From positions 553,252-617,251 of the forward strand of contig NZ_JAGGCS010000001.1 of the NCBI RefSeq assembly GCF_022884085.1: a stretch of 64,000 nucleotides of DNA, given 5' to 3'. This DNA comes from Paenirhizobium cremeum. GTDB lineage: Bacteria > Pseudomonadota > Alphaproteobacteria > Rhizobiales > Rhizobiaceae. Under the pieces are notes generated by a model. It saw nothing but the letters and a program-made list of their open reading frames with translations. It searched no databases and had not been told where the DNA came from. A program made the position numbers and the translations under genes. This document shows positions 27,403 to 35,795 of the stretch, one piece after another; within the stretch, counting starts at the first letter, position 1; every line of letters starts with the position of its first letter.

Positions 27403-28761
27403 ATGTTCGAGACCGCATTCGCCCTGAGTTTGACCCACTTCGCGAGATCGCTGAGCTTTCCGGAACGCCTGCAGCGCCGACCCGGCCGCAACGCGGCGCT
27501 TGAGCCCTGGCGTCTGCGCAACGCCAATCTCGACGCATTCTTCTATGATGTGAAGGCGCTGACCGCCGAAGAAACCTTCTACATCAGCGATGTGATCGCG
27601 GCCGAGGGCCTCATCATGATCGTCCCGCCGACGGGCGCCGGCATGCTGACGCTCTGCGACACTGTCGAAGAATATCTGGTGCGTGGCGGCAGAAATGTGC
27701 ATGCACTGACGGTTGCCGGCGTCGGCGGTTCGGCCATCGGTGCTGCCGCCTTCGCCCGCAATGTCGCCGATGCGATCGGCGAGCCGGTCGCGGCGGTCGT
27801 TTCCGGCTATGGCCTTGGCGACATCATAAACGAGGCGGTGGGTGGCGCCTTCTTCTTCGGATGGCTGGGCCATATGCGCAACGACCTCGAAGCGATCGAC
27901 GACATCGTCGGTCGCCCGCAGCTCGGCGCCTATCAGGACCGCCATGTCCGGGAACTCAAGCCCAATGGCAGCTGCCTCGACGCCGATACGGTGAAGAGCC
28001 TGCTGGCGAACCCCGAGCTTTCCTTCCACCTGCTGGCAGGCCACTCCCGCGGCAACCGTGTGCTGTCGGAAGCCCTATACGCCCTGAAACTCGAAAACCC
28101 CAAGCGCCTCAAGGCATTGGCCGGCGGTCTTCGCGTCGTCACCTTCGGCAGCCGCATCACCATGCCGCCGGATTGCCGCAATGTCGTCGACGTGATCGGC
28201 GACCTTGACTGGTTCGGCGAGATCAACTCCCGCCCGCTGATCGATACGGATATCCGTATCCCCTATGCCGGCCATTCGACCAATACAGGCTTTCCGGGCG
28301 CCCTTGCGGTCACGAACATCCTGAAGGAGATCATCGCCCACAGCCTGCCGGTGGTGATCGAGGAAAAAGGCCCGGTCGTGGAGGAGAAGGCACTGCCCGC
28401 CGAAGCAGCGCCGGCGATTGCCGCCATCTCGGCAGAACCGGCACCGCCAACCGCCGTCGCCAGCGAGGAACCGGTGATCGAGCCGGCCGCGCCAATGCCC
28501 GCAGACCCTGAGCCGGCGGAAGCGGCATCCGTGCAAGAGCCCTCTCCGGCGGTCTTGGAAGCCACGCTCAGCCAACCGGAAACCATTGCCATCGAGACGG
28601 CACCGGACACGCTTGAGGCGACCGAGCCCGTTCCGGCTGAAGAACTTGCGAGGGCACCCGTCGTCGTGGAACCGGAGACGAAGGCGAAGGCTGCCCCCAC
28701 GCCGAAACCTTCGCGCCCGACAGCGGGCCGGCGCAACGGGCCGAAGGGTGGCCGCAGGTAG
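27403..28761 (+). CDS. Putative alpha/beta-hydrolase with acidic Pro/Ala-rich C-terminal tail
   Basis: The 452-residue protein is not one I can name. Residues 1-315 look like a lipase-type fold: a nucleophile elbow GHSRG (Ser215), acidic candidates in DVIGDLDW (Asp267 or Asp269) and a plausible catalytic His291 in YAGHST, in the correct order. Upstream strand-loops IMIVPPTGAG and LTVAGVGGSAIG are hydrophobic. Residues 320-452 are low complexity, dominated by Ala, Pro and Glu and ending in a basic GRRNGPKGGRR. A cytoplasmic esterase, a polyester-granule enzyme or a scaffold protein are possibilities; none is shown. GGGAGATGATCG precedes the start. Confidence 0.65.
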   Translation: MFETAFALSLTHFARSLSFPERLQRRPGRNAALEPWRLRNANLDAFFYDVKALTAEETFYISDVIAAEGLIMIVPPTGAGMLTLCDTVEEYLVRGGRNVHALTVAGVGGSAIGAAAFARNVADAIGEPVAAVVSGYGLGDIINEAVGGAFFFGWLGHMRNDLEAIDDIVGRPQLGAYQDRHVRELKPNGSCLDADTVKSLLANPELSFHLLAGHSRGNRVLSEALYALKLENPKRLKALAGGLRVVTFGSRITMPPDCRNVVDVIGDLDWFGEINSRPLIDTDIRIPYAGHSTNTGFPGALAVTNILKEIIAHSLPVVIEEKGPVVEEKALPAEAAPAIAAISAEPAPPTAVASEEPVIEPAAPMPADPEPAEAASVQEPSPAVLEATLSQPETIAIETAPDTLEATEPVPAEELARAPVVVEPETKAKAAPTPKPSRPTAGRRNGPKGGRR

Positions 28762-28942
28762 CGCAGCTTAACCGCTGGCAGGCTTTCCGGCATGCGCGAC
28801 GTTCTCCTCGGCCTTGGGGGGCAGCATGGCCTGTCAAGCCACCGGTTGTATCGAGATGCCTTCGACGAGAGGAACCAGCTTTTGCAGAGGCCGGTTACGG
28901 CAAGCCCCCCGGCCGGGAATGACGTGAGGCGAAGGAGGATGC

Positions 28943-29200
28943 TCAGTCGGCGGAGGGAAGCCGCCGCATGGTGAATTCGATGCGGTCGCCCTCGAGCTGG
29001 CGCCAGCTTTCGACCTCGGTCCAGTACGCGGCCTTGGGAAAGGCGTCGAACCATTCGCGCGCCTTGGCCCGCGCTTCCTCCCGCGACAGGCAGAACGTCT
29101 CGCGCACAAAATCGGCGCCGCGCCGGGCCTTGGCCTTGCGGTGTTCGGCAATGCGTTTCTTCAAGCCGTCGAGCGGCGGAGGACCGGGTATTCTCGTCAT
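28943..29200 (-). CDS. Conserved small hypothetical protein
   Basis: An 85-residue protein starting MTRIPGPPPLDGLKKRIAEHRKAKARRG, basic at the N-terminus and ending FTMRRLPSAD. It has no membrane segment or signal peptide. GAGGTTTTC precedes the ATG, and the ReDFVRETFCLSREEARAKAREWFDAFP-like centre suggests one or two helices. I do not recognise a domain. It lies between the alpha/beta-hydrolase gene and hemF, convergent with the former. Confidence 0.6.
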   Translation of the reverse strand: MTRIPGPPPLDGLKKRIAEHRKAKARRGADFVRETFCLSREEARAKAREWFDAFPKAAYWTEVESWRQLEGDRIEFTMRRLPSAD

Positions 29201-29364
29201 GAAAACCTCGCTTCCACGAAGATAATGGCCGGCCGGGGCTTTTGCGAGTCGATTTTCGGGGGAGGATCGCGCGCCTTTCTGGTCGCGCCGGAATTGACCT
29301 GATAAGCGAAAACCGGATGTTGTGACGAGTCGCCGCGCCAATGCACGCCGCGACGGGGGAACTT

Positions 29365-30279
29365 ATGGAAAGACCCGATCTGCCGAGAGGCCTGCCGAAC
29401 GATATCGGCGAGAAGATGCAAACCGCCCGCGCCTGGTTCGAAAGCCTGCGCGATACGATCTGCACCTCCTTCGAACTGCTGGAACAGGAACTGACCGGCC
29501 CGCTCTCCGACCAGCCGCCCGGCCGCTTCACCGGCAAGGACTGGCTTCGCGACGGAGGTGCCGGCGGCGGCGGTCGCATGTCGATGATGGAAGGCCGGGT
29601 CTTCGAGAAGGTCGGCGTGCATACCTCCACCGTCTATGGCGAATTTTCCCCCGAGTTCCGCAAGACCATGCCGGGCGCCGAGGAAGACCCGCGCTTCTGG
29701 GCATCGGGCATTTCGCTCATCGCGCATCCCGTCAATCCGAATGTCCCGGCCGTGCACATGAACACCCGCATGGTCGTCACCACCAGCCAGTGGTTCGGCG
29801 GCGGGGCCGACCTGACGCCCGTCCTCGACCGCCGCCGCACCCAGGAAGATCCCGACAGCCGCCTCTTCCACCGGGCGATGGAAATCACCTGCGGCCGCCA
29901 TTCCGCCGTCGCCGACTATGCGGCCTACAAGGCCTGGTGCGACGAATACTTCTTCCTCAAGCATCGCAACGAACCGCGCGGCATCGGCGGCATTTTCTTC
30001 GACTGGCTGCATTCCCCCGAGGAGCGCGGCGGCTGGGCAGCGGACTTCGCCTTCGTGCAGGATGTCGGCCGGGCCTTCAACCTCGTCTACCCGAAGATCG
30101 TGCGCGGCAATTTCAATCAGCCCTGGACGGAGGAAGAACGCGACGAACAGCTCGTCCGGCGCGGGCGCTATGTCGAATTCAACCTTCTCTACGATCGTGG
30201 AACCATCTTCGGCTTGAAGACGGGCGGAAACGTCGAATCGATCCTCTCCTCCCTACCGCCGGTGGTGCGGTGGCCCTGA
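29365..30279 (+). CDS. hemF: Coproporphyrinogen III oxidase, oxygen-dependent
   Basis: The 304-residue enzyme converts coproporphyrinogen III to protoporphyrinogen IX using oxygen. The family blocks [46 protein letters not shown] and [23 protein letters not shown] are all present. The ATG at 29365 after GGGGGAACTT is chosen; an earlier in-frame ATG adds eight residues without a ribosome-binding site. Confidence 0.96.
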   Translation: MERPDLPRGLPNDIGEKMQTARAWFESLRDTICTSFELLEQELTGPLSDQPPGRFTGKDWLRDGGAGGGGRMSMMEGRVFEKVGVHTSTVYGEFSPEFRKTMPGAEEDPRFWASGISLIAHPVNPNVPAVHMNTRMVVTTSQWFGGGADLTPVLDRRRTQEDPDSRLFHRAMEITCGRHSAVADYAAYKAWCDEYFFLKHRNEPRGIGGIFFDWLHSPEERGGWAADFAFVQDVGRAFNLVYPKIVRGNFNQPWTEEERDEQLVRRGRYVEFNLLYDRGTIFGLKTGGNVESILSSLPPVVRWP

Positions 30280-30457
30280 AACCGGCGGTTTGTGCCTGAA
30301 AATTGCACAAATGCGTGCCGAAATGGGCCTCTGGCGCTGCCGGCCTTTGCCGAATATCAAGATGATCGCGGAATTGTGACCTGCGACATCAAATTGGATT
30401 TGGAATAGTAACATCGCGTGTTATCGTTCTCCCCGGTTCTTTTGGAGGAGAATTGCT

Positions 30458-30730
30458 ATGCCTGACCAAAGCAGCGTTTCAGTCCCCCCGCATGCAGCAA
30501 CCGACCGCGCGCTCGAAGCGCCGGAATTCATCGATCGCCTGGCCGAGGAACTTCGCGCTTCAAGCGACGTCGACCTTCCCCACGCCTATTTCGTTGAACA
30601 GATCAAGCTCGGCCTGGCAGGCCGCGAACTGACTGATGTCGAAGCGGCCAACGACGTCGAGGGTTATACCCGCCCGCCTCACACACGGGTGGCGGCTTCC
30701 GTTTTCAATTGCTGGGCCATGCCCGAATAA
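30458..30730 (+). CDS. Small hypothetical protein
   Basis: A 90-residue soluble, acidic protein (MPDQSSVSVPPHAATDRALEAPEF...), predicted mostly helical around residues 22-65. TTTGGAGGAGAATTGCT is an excellent ribosome-binding site, so it is very likely real. I do not recognise a domain. It precedes another small gene, a DUF1059 protein, whose ribosome-binding site has the same GAGGAG-TTGCT-like layout, suggesting both belong to the same kind of stress-type small-protein set (inference). Confidence 0.7.
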   Translation: MPDQSSVSVPPHAATDRALEAPEFIDRLAEELRASSDVDLPHAYFVEQIKLGLAGRELTDVEAANDVEGYTRPPHTRVAASVFNCWAMPE

Positions 30731-30804
30731 AGCTGCGGCTCGCCGGCACACCGGTCATGAACGGGCCTTTTCCGGCACCGCAGCCGCGGTGCCGGGTCAC
30801 GGGA

Positions 30805-30833
30805 TTGGGAGTTTCCGAATATTGTGATATACT
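30805..30833 (+). promoter_or_regulatory. Putative sigma-70 promoter of the DUF1059 gene
   Basis: TTGGGA (30805-30810) and TATACT (30828-30833) are separated by an ideal 17 bases, about 35 bases before the start codon. Confidence 0.55.
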
Positions 30834-30869
30834 CTGCGCTGTTGAACCCAGTCGAAGAGGAGTTGTGCT

Positions 30870-31055
30870 ATGAAGCATTTTGAATGCGGTTCACTGGTTC
30901 CGGGTTGCAACTGGCATACCCGCGCCAAGGAGGAAGCGGAAGTGGTTCATCGTGCCGTTGAGCACATGCGCACCGCGCATGGAGAAACCGTCATCCGCGA
31001 AAACATGGTCGACAACATCAAGGCCCGCATTACCGACGAAGCCGACGCGGCTTGA
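30870..31055 (+). CDS. DUF1059 small protein
   Basis: A 61-residue protein with the DUF1059 pattern: FECGSLVPGCNWHTRAKEEAEVVHRAVEHMRTAHG. The two Cys and two or three His could bind a metal as in small zinc ribbons, although this is inference. GAAGAGGAGTTGTGCT precedes the ATG, and a good promoter lies upstream, so it is probably monocistronic. Function of the family is unknown. Confidence 0.88.
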   Translation: MKHFECGSLVPGCNWHTRAKEEAEVVHRAVEHMRTAHGETVIRENMVDNIKARITDEADAA

Positions 31056-31163
31056 TGGCGGCGTCGGTCGGCGCCAACCACAAAAACCAGACCTTTCAAA
31101 AGCTTGGCATCCAAAGCTGAATCAGGTGACGAGCAACCTGAATCGGTTTGTCAGCGACTTGAA

Positions 31164-32420
31164 TCAGGACTTGAGGATCTCCGGAAGCCGGGCGAGAAGC
31201 TTCTCCCGGTCCATGGAGAAACTGGAGGATATCCATTCGTCCTCGAGCTTGCGCAGCACCTCGCCGACCTTCGGGCCGGCGTCGGCGCCTGCGGCCATCA
31301 CATCGCCGCCGGTCAGCGGAAAGCGCGGCCGCTCGTATTTCTGCGCCCTGCCGAGCAGGACGGAAAGCCGCCCGGCCCGCGCCATGCTCTTCGGACTTCC
31401 CTCGACATTGCTCCTGGCTGCGGCAAGTTCCAGCTTGACGACGGCAATGATCCCTTCCGTCCCGAAACGATAGAGGTCACGGTCGAACACAGCATCCGTC
31501 ACGGCATCGCCGGGCTTCGGCGCAAGCGCGAAACGTTCGAGATAGGCTGCTTCGGCCTTCGACAGACGCAGCCTTTCGGACAGCGTCGCAAGCCGCTGGA
31601 CATCCTTCGGCACGATTGCCGCAAGCCGCAGCAGCGGCTCCGGCTTCCAGCCGAGCGCCTGCTCCGCCGCAATCAGGCCCGGGATCGCATCGATCCCCCA
31701 TTTCTCGGTTTCCGGCAGGATTTCCGTCAGCACACCCGACTGACGCATCCAGAGAAGCGCCCGGCCGGGATCGGTTGCGACCAGCAGCTTCTTCATCTCG
31801 GACCATACCCGCTCGGCGGACAAGGTCTTGAGCTGGTCCTTCGCCCGCGCGCTGGCCTTCAGCCCCGCCGCATCCGGTCGCCCCCCGCCGTAATGGGCGA
31901 AGAAACGAAAGAACCTGAGAACGCGCAGGTAATCCTCGGCAATCCGGGTGTCCGCGTCGCCGATGAAGCGCACGGTTTTCGTCTCGATATCCGCAAGACC
32001 GCCGACAAGGTCGATCACCTCACCGCGTTCATCGACATAAAGGGCGTTGATCGTCAGGTCGCGGCGTTCGGCATCCACCTGCCAATCCGTCCCGAACGCG
32101 ACCTGCGCCCGTCGCCCGTCGGTCTCGACGTCGCGCCGGAGCGTCGTCACCTCGAAGCCGGTGCCGTCGATCACCAGCGTCACCGTGCCGTGCTCGATAC
32201 CGGTCGGCACCGCCTTGATACCGGCCGCCTTCGCGCGCTCGACCACGACCTCGGGCACCAGCGTCGTCGCAAGGTCGATATCTCCGACCGGCAGGCCCAT
32301 CAGGCTGTTGCGCACCGCACCGCCGACCACCCGGACCTCTCCGCCGTCGGCGTTCAGCAGCGCGAAAAGCCTTGTCAGCGCAGGATCGCGGAACCAGGCT
32401 TCCGACGAGAGATTGGTCAT
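31164..32420 (-). CDS. cca: CCA-adding tRNA nucleotidyltransferase
   Basis: A 418-residue class II nucleotidyltransferase. VRVVGGAVRNSLMGLPVGDIDLATT contains the GGxVRD-like and DxD catalytic residues, RRDLTINALYVD is the conserved motif B region, and EDYLRVLRFFRFFAHYG follows. It adds or repairs the CCA end of tRNA. Its start overlaps the stop of the upstream Nudix gene by four bases, so DUF1285-nudix-cca form a transcription unit. Confidence 0.94.
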   Translation of the reverse strand: MTNLSSEAWFRDPALTRLFALLNADGGEVRVVGGAVRNSLMGLPVGDIDLATTLVPEVVVERAKAAGIKAVPTGIEHGTVTLVIDGTGFEVTTLRRDVETDGRRAQVAFGTDWQVDAERRDLTINALYVDERGEVIDLVGGLADIETKTVRFIGDADTRIAEDYLRVLRFFRFFAHYGGGRPDAAGLKASARAKDQLKTLSAERVWSEMKKLLVATDPGRALLWMRQSGVLTEILPETEKWGIDAIPGLIAAEQALGWKPEPLLRLAAIVPKDVQRLATLSERLRLSKAEAAYLERFALAPKPGDAVTDAVFDRDLYRFGTEGIIAVVKLELAAARSNVEGSPKSMARAGRLSVLLGRAQKYERPRFPLTGGDVMAAGADAGPKVGEVLRKLEDEWISSSFSMDREKLLARLPEILKS

Positions 32421-33067
32421 GCATAAAGCCTTTCGTAAAGCGTCCGGATGATGCCGGCGGTAATGCCCCAGATATAGCGCTCGCCATAGGGCATCACATA
32501 GAAATGTCTGACGATCCCCTGCCAGGCCTTGCTGTCGCGCCGGTGGTTGGCGGGGTCCATCAGGAAGGAAAGCGGGACTTCGAACACATCCTCCACCTCG
32601 TTCGGATTGGGGCTGATGGTAAAGCCCCGCTGCACCACCGAAAGAACCGGAATGATGCGGAAGCCGGTCCCCGAGAGATATTGCGGCAGCCGCCCGACCG
32701 TCTCGACAAAGGAGGGCGAAAGCCCGATCTCCTCCTCCGCCTCGCGAAGAGCGGCAATCTCGGGCGACGTGTCGCCCTCGTCAATGCCGCCACCCGGAAA
32801 GGCGATTTGTCCGGCATGCTTGCGCAGTTTCGTCGTCCGCTGGGTGAGGATCACCTTGGCGCCATCCGCATCGTCCACCACGGGCACGAGCACGGCCGCG
32901 TCCTTGAGCTTCAACCCCTCGTTCTCGAGAACCGTCTGCGGATTGAGGAGGTGGTCGCCGTGGTCGCGCCAGGCATGTTCGATCGGCGCGCCGATCTGGT
33001 TCAGCGCCCGGAGCCTGAAATCTTGCGCGGAAAAAAGGCCAGGGGTCACGGAGGTTCGGGCGATCAT
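32417..33067 (-). CDS. CoA pyrophosphatase-type Nudix hydrolase (NudL-like)
   Basis: A 216-residue Nudix enzyme with the box GGGIDEGDTSPEIAALREAEEEIG and the adjacent LRKHAGQIAFPGG, which is the CoA-pyrophosphatase subgroup signature (LLTxR-x(3)-RxHxGQxxFPGG). It probably hydrolyses CoA or its derivatives. It overlaps both neighbours by four bases, indicating tight translational coupling. Confidence 0.9.
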   Translation of the reverse strand: MIARTSVTPGLFSAQDFRLRALNQIGAPIEHAWRDHGDHLLNPQTVLENEGLKLKDAAVLVPVVDDADGAKVILTQRTTKLRKHAGQIAFPGGGIDEGDTSPEIAALREAEEEIGLSPSFVETVGRLPQYLSGTGFRIIPVLSVVQRGFTISPNPNEVEDVFEVPLSFLMDPANHRRDSKAWQGIVRHFYVMPYGERYIWGITAGIIRTLYERLYA

Positions 33068-33687
33068 CGGGACAACCGATCCAGCTCTTCAGCCGGCATG
33101 ACCGGAAAGACGGCACCGCCGGAGCGAAGGCAGAACATGTCCCGGTCGTCTACGAGCAGGATCTCGCCGAGCTCGACGAGATCATACATCACGGCCCGCG
33201 AGACCAGCGCCTCCAGCCGCCCCCGCACATGCAGATAGGGCTTCAGTTCCTGGTTTTCGCCGGCGATCGCGAACCGCAGCGGATGGGCCGCACCGGCCTC
33301 CACCACGTCGCCGACATTGGTGCGGAAAACCAGCACCGGCTGATCGTCGCGGACGTCCACGCTCATCTCAACGGCGACAAAGGGTGCGTCCTCGACGCGG
33401 ATGCCGACCTTTTCCACAGGCGTGACGAGATAGGTTTTCCCATCCGCGTCCTTGCGCAGGACGGTCGAAAAAAGCCGCACCAGCGGCGCCCGGCCGATCG
33501 GCGTTCCCATGTAGAACCATGTGCCGTCCGCCCGGATTTCCATGTCGATATCGCCGCAAAACGGCGGTTCCCAACGTTCGACGGGGGGAAGCCCGCCCTT
33601 TCCGCCGGCGGTCTGCTCGCCGGCACGGGCGATCAGCGCGGCTAGTCCAGCCGCATCCGTCGTCGCTTTCAGCGTGTCGCCTGCCAT
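33064..33687 (-). CDS. DUF1285 family protein
   Basis: A 207-residue protein carrying the DUF1285 core: PVERWEPPFCGDIDMEIRADGTWFYMGTPIGR, then YLVTPVEKVGIRVEDAPFVAVEM and YLHVRGRLEALVSR. The family is a two-domain beta-rich fold of unknown biochemical role, in rhizobia encoded first in a unit with the Nudix and cca genes. Start at 33687 is preferred (GGGACGCAAAG upstream); a GTG 39 bases earlier is possible. It is divergent from moxR. Confidence 0.9.
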   Translation of the reverse strand: MAGDTLKATTDAAGLAALIARAGEQTAGGKGGLPPVERWEPPFCGDIDMEIRADGTWFYMGTPIGRAPLVRLFSTVLRKDADGKTYLVTPVEKVGIRVEDAPFVAVEMSVDVRDDQPVLVFRTNVGDVVEAGAAHPLRFAIAGENQELKPYLHVRGRLEALVSRAVMYDLVELGEILLVDDRDMFCLRSGGAVFPVMPAEELDRLSR

Positions 33688-33844
33688 CTTTGCGTCCCGG
33701 TTTGTCTCTAATCCATTCGCAGTCACGAGATAGTCATTTGAAACGCGCTTGTCAGCCGCCCGATCGGGAATAAGTTAGTTCTAAAAATGACGGATGCGTA
33801 TGAGGCGCGATTCGTCAGAGTGGCCGCATGAGATGGAGAAGACC

Positions 33845-34858
<1,014 letters not shown>

Positions 34859-34868
34859 GAAAGGCAAG

Positions 34869-35795
34869 GTGCTCGTGGCAAGCATTGGCCAGATCGTCGA
34901 TCAGACCCCGAGCAGCGAAGCGCTGAGCCGCGCCCGTCAGCGCGCCATCCTCGTGCCCGACTGCATGGTCGAGGCCCGCCGTATCGCCAACACCGTGATC
35001 GCCGGCTGGCACGGCCGTCGAAAGCGCGGCATCGGCGAGAATTTCTGGCAGTTCCGCCCTTACTCCGAGGGCGAGAGCTTCGCGCGCATCGACTGGCGGC
35101 GCTCGGCCCGGGACGACCACACCTACATCCGCGATCATGAATGGCAGGCCGCCCATACCATATGGCTGTGGGCCGACATGTCGCCCTCGATGATGTACAA
35201 GTCGACGCTTGCTTCCGTTTCCAAGGAAAGCCGGGCGCTGGTGCTGATGCTGGCGCTTGCCGAAATCCTTGCCCGGTCTGGCGAGCGCATCGGATGCCCC
35301 GGTGTGATGGAGCCGGTTTCGGCCCGAAATGCCGCCGAGCGGCTCGCCACGGCTCTTGTGCATGCGCCGCCGACCAGCGGCCTGCCGGATACCGGCATGA
35401 TCCGCGGCATGAGCGATATCGTGCTGATCGGCGATTTTCTCGACGATGCGGATCGCATCATGGAGCGTATCGCTCCGCTCGCCCGCCGCGGCCTGCGCGG
35501 GCATGTGGTCGAGATCGCCGACCCCGCCGAGGAAAGCTTCCCCTATACCGGACGCACCGAATTCACCGACCCGGAAACCGGCGAAAAACTCACGTCCGGC
35601 CGCGCCGAAAGCCTGCGCGAGGACTATCGCCGGGCCTATCTCGCCCGTCGCGACAATCTCGGCGAGGCGCTGCGCCGCATGGGATGGAGCTTCGTGCCCC
35701 ACCGCACCGACCGGCTGGCGTCGGAGGCGCTGATCGCCGTGCACATGTATCTTTCGGGCACCCCGCCGCGCGTCAGCAGGAGCAATGCTTCATGA
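34869..35795 (+). CDS. DUF58 protein (MoxR partner)
   Basis: A 308-residue soluble protein with the DUF58 signature FRPYSEGESFARIDWRRSARDDHTYIRDHEWQ and a vWA-like second half beginning TIWLWADMSPSM, where a partial MIDAS-type DxSxS can be seen. It starts at one of two GTG codons (34869 or 34875) after GAGAAAGG. It overlaps the next gene by four bases (ATGA). Acts with MoxR in an uncharacterised membrane or envelope process. Confidence 0.9.
   Translation: MLVASIGQIVDQTPSSEALSRARQRAILVPDCMVEARRIANTVIAGWHGRRKRGIGENFWQFRPYSEGESFARIDWRRSARDDHTYIRDHEWQAAHTIWLWADMSPSMMYKSTLASVSKESRALVLMLALAEILARSGERIGCPGVMEPVSARNAAERLATALVHAPPTSGLPDTGMIRGMSDIVLIGDFLDDADRIMERIAPLARRGLRGHVVEIADPAEESFPYTGRTEFTDPETGEKLTSGRAESLREDYRRAYLARRDNLGEALRRMGWSFVPHRTDRLASEALIAVHMYLSGTPPRVSRSNAS

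Noticed and set aside
30380-30457. EcfG promoter for the 90-residue protein gene (GGAAT ... CGTT)
   Set aside because: The -35 is GGAAT instead of GGAAC and the spacer is 20 bases before TT, outside the accepted range.
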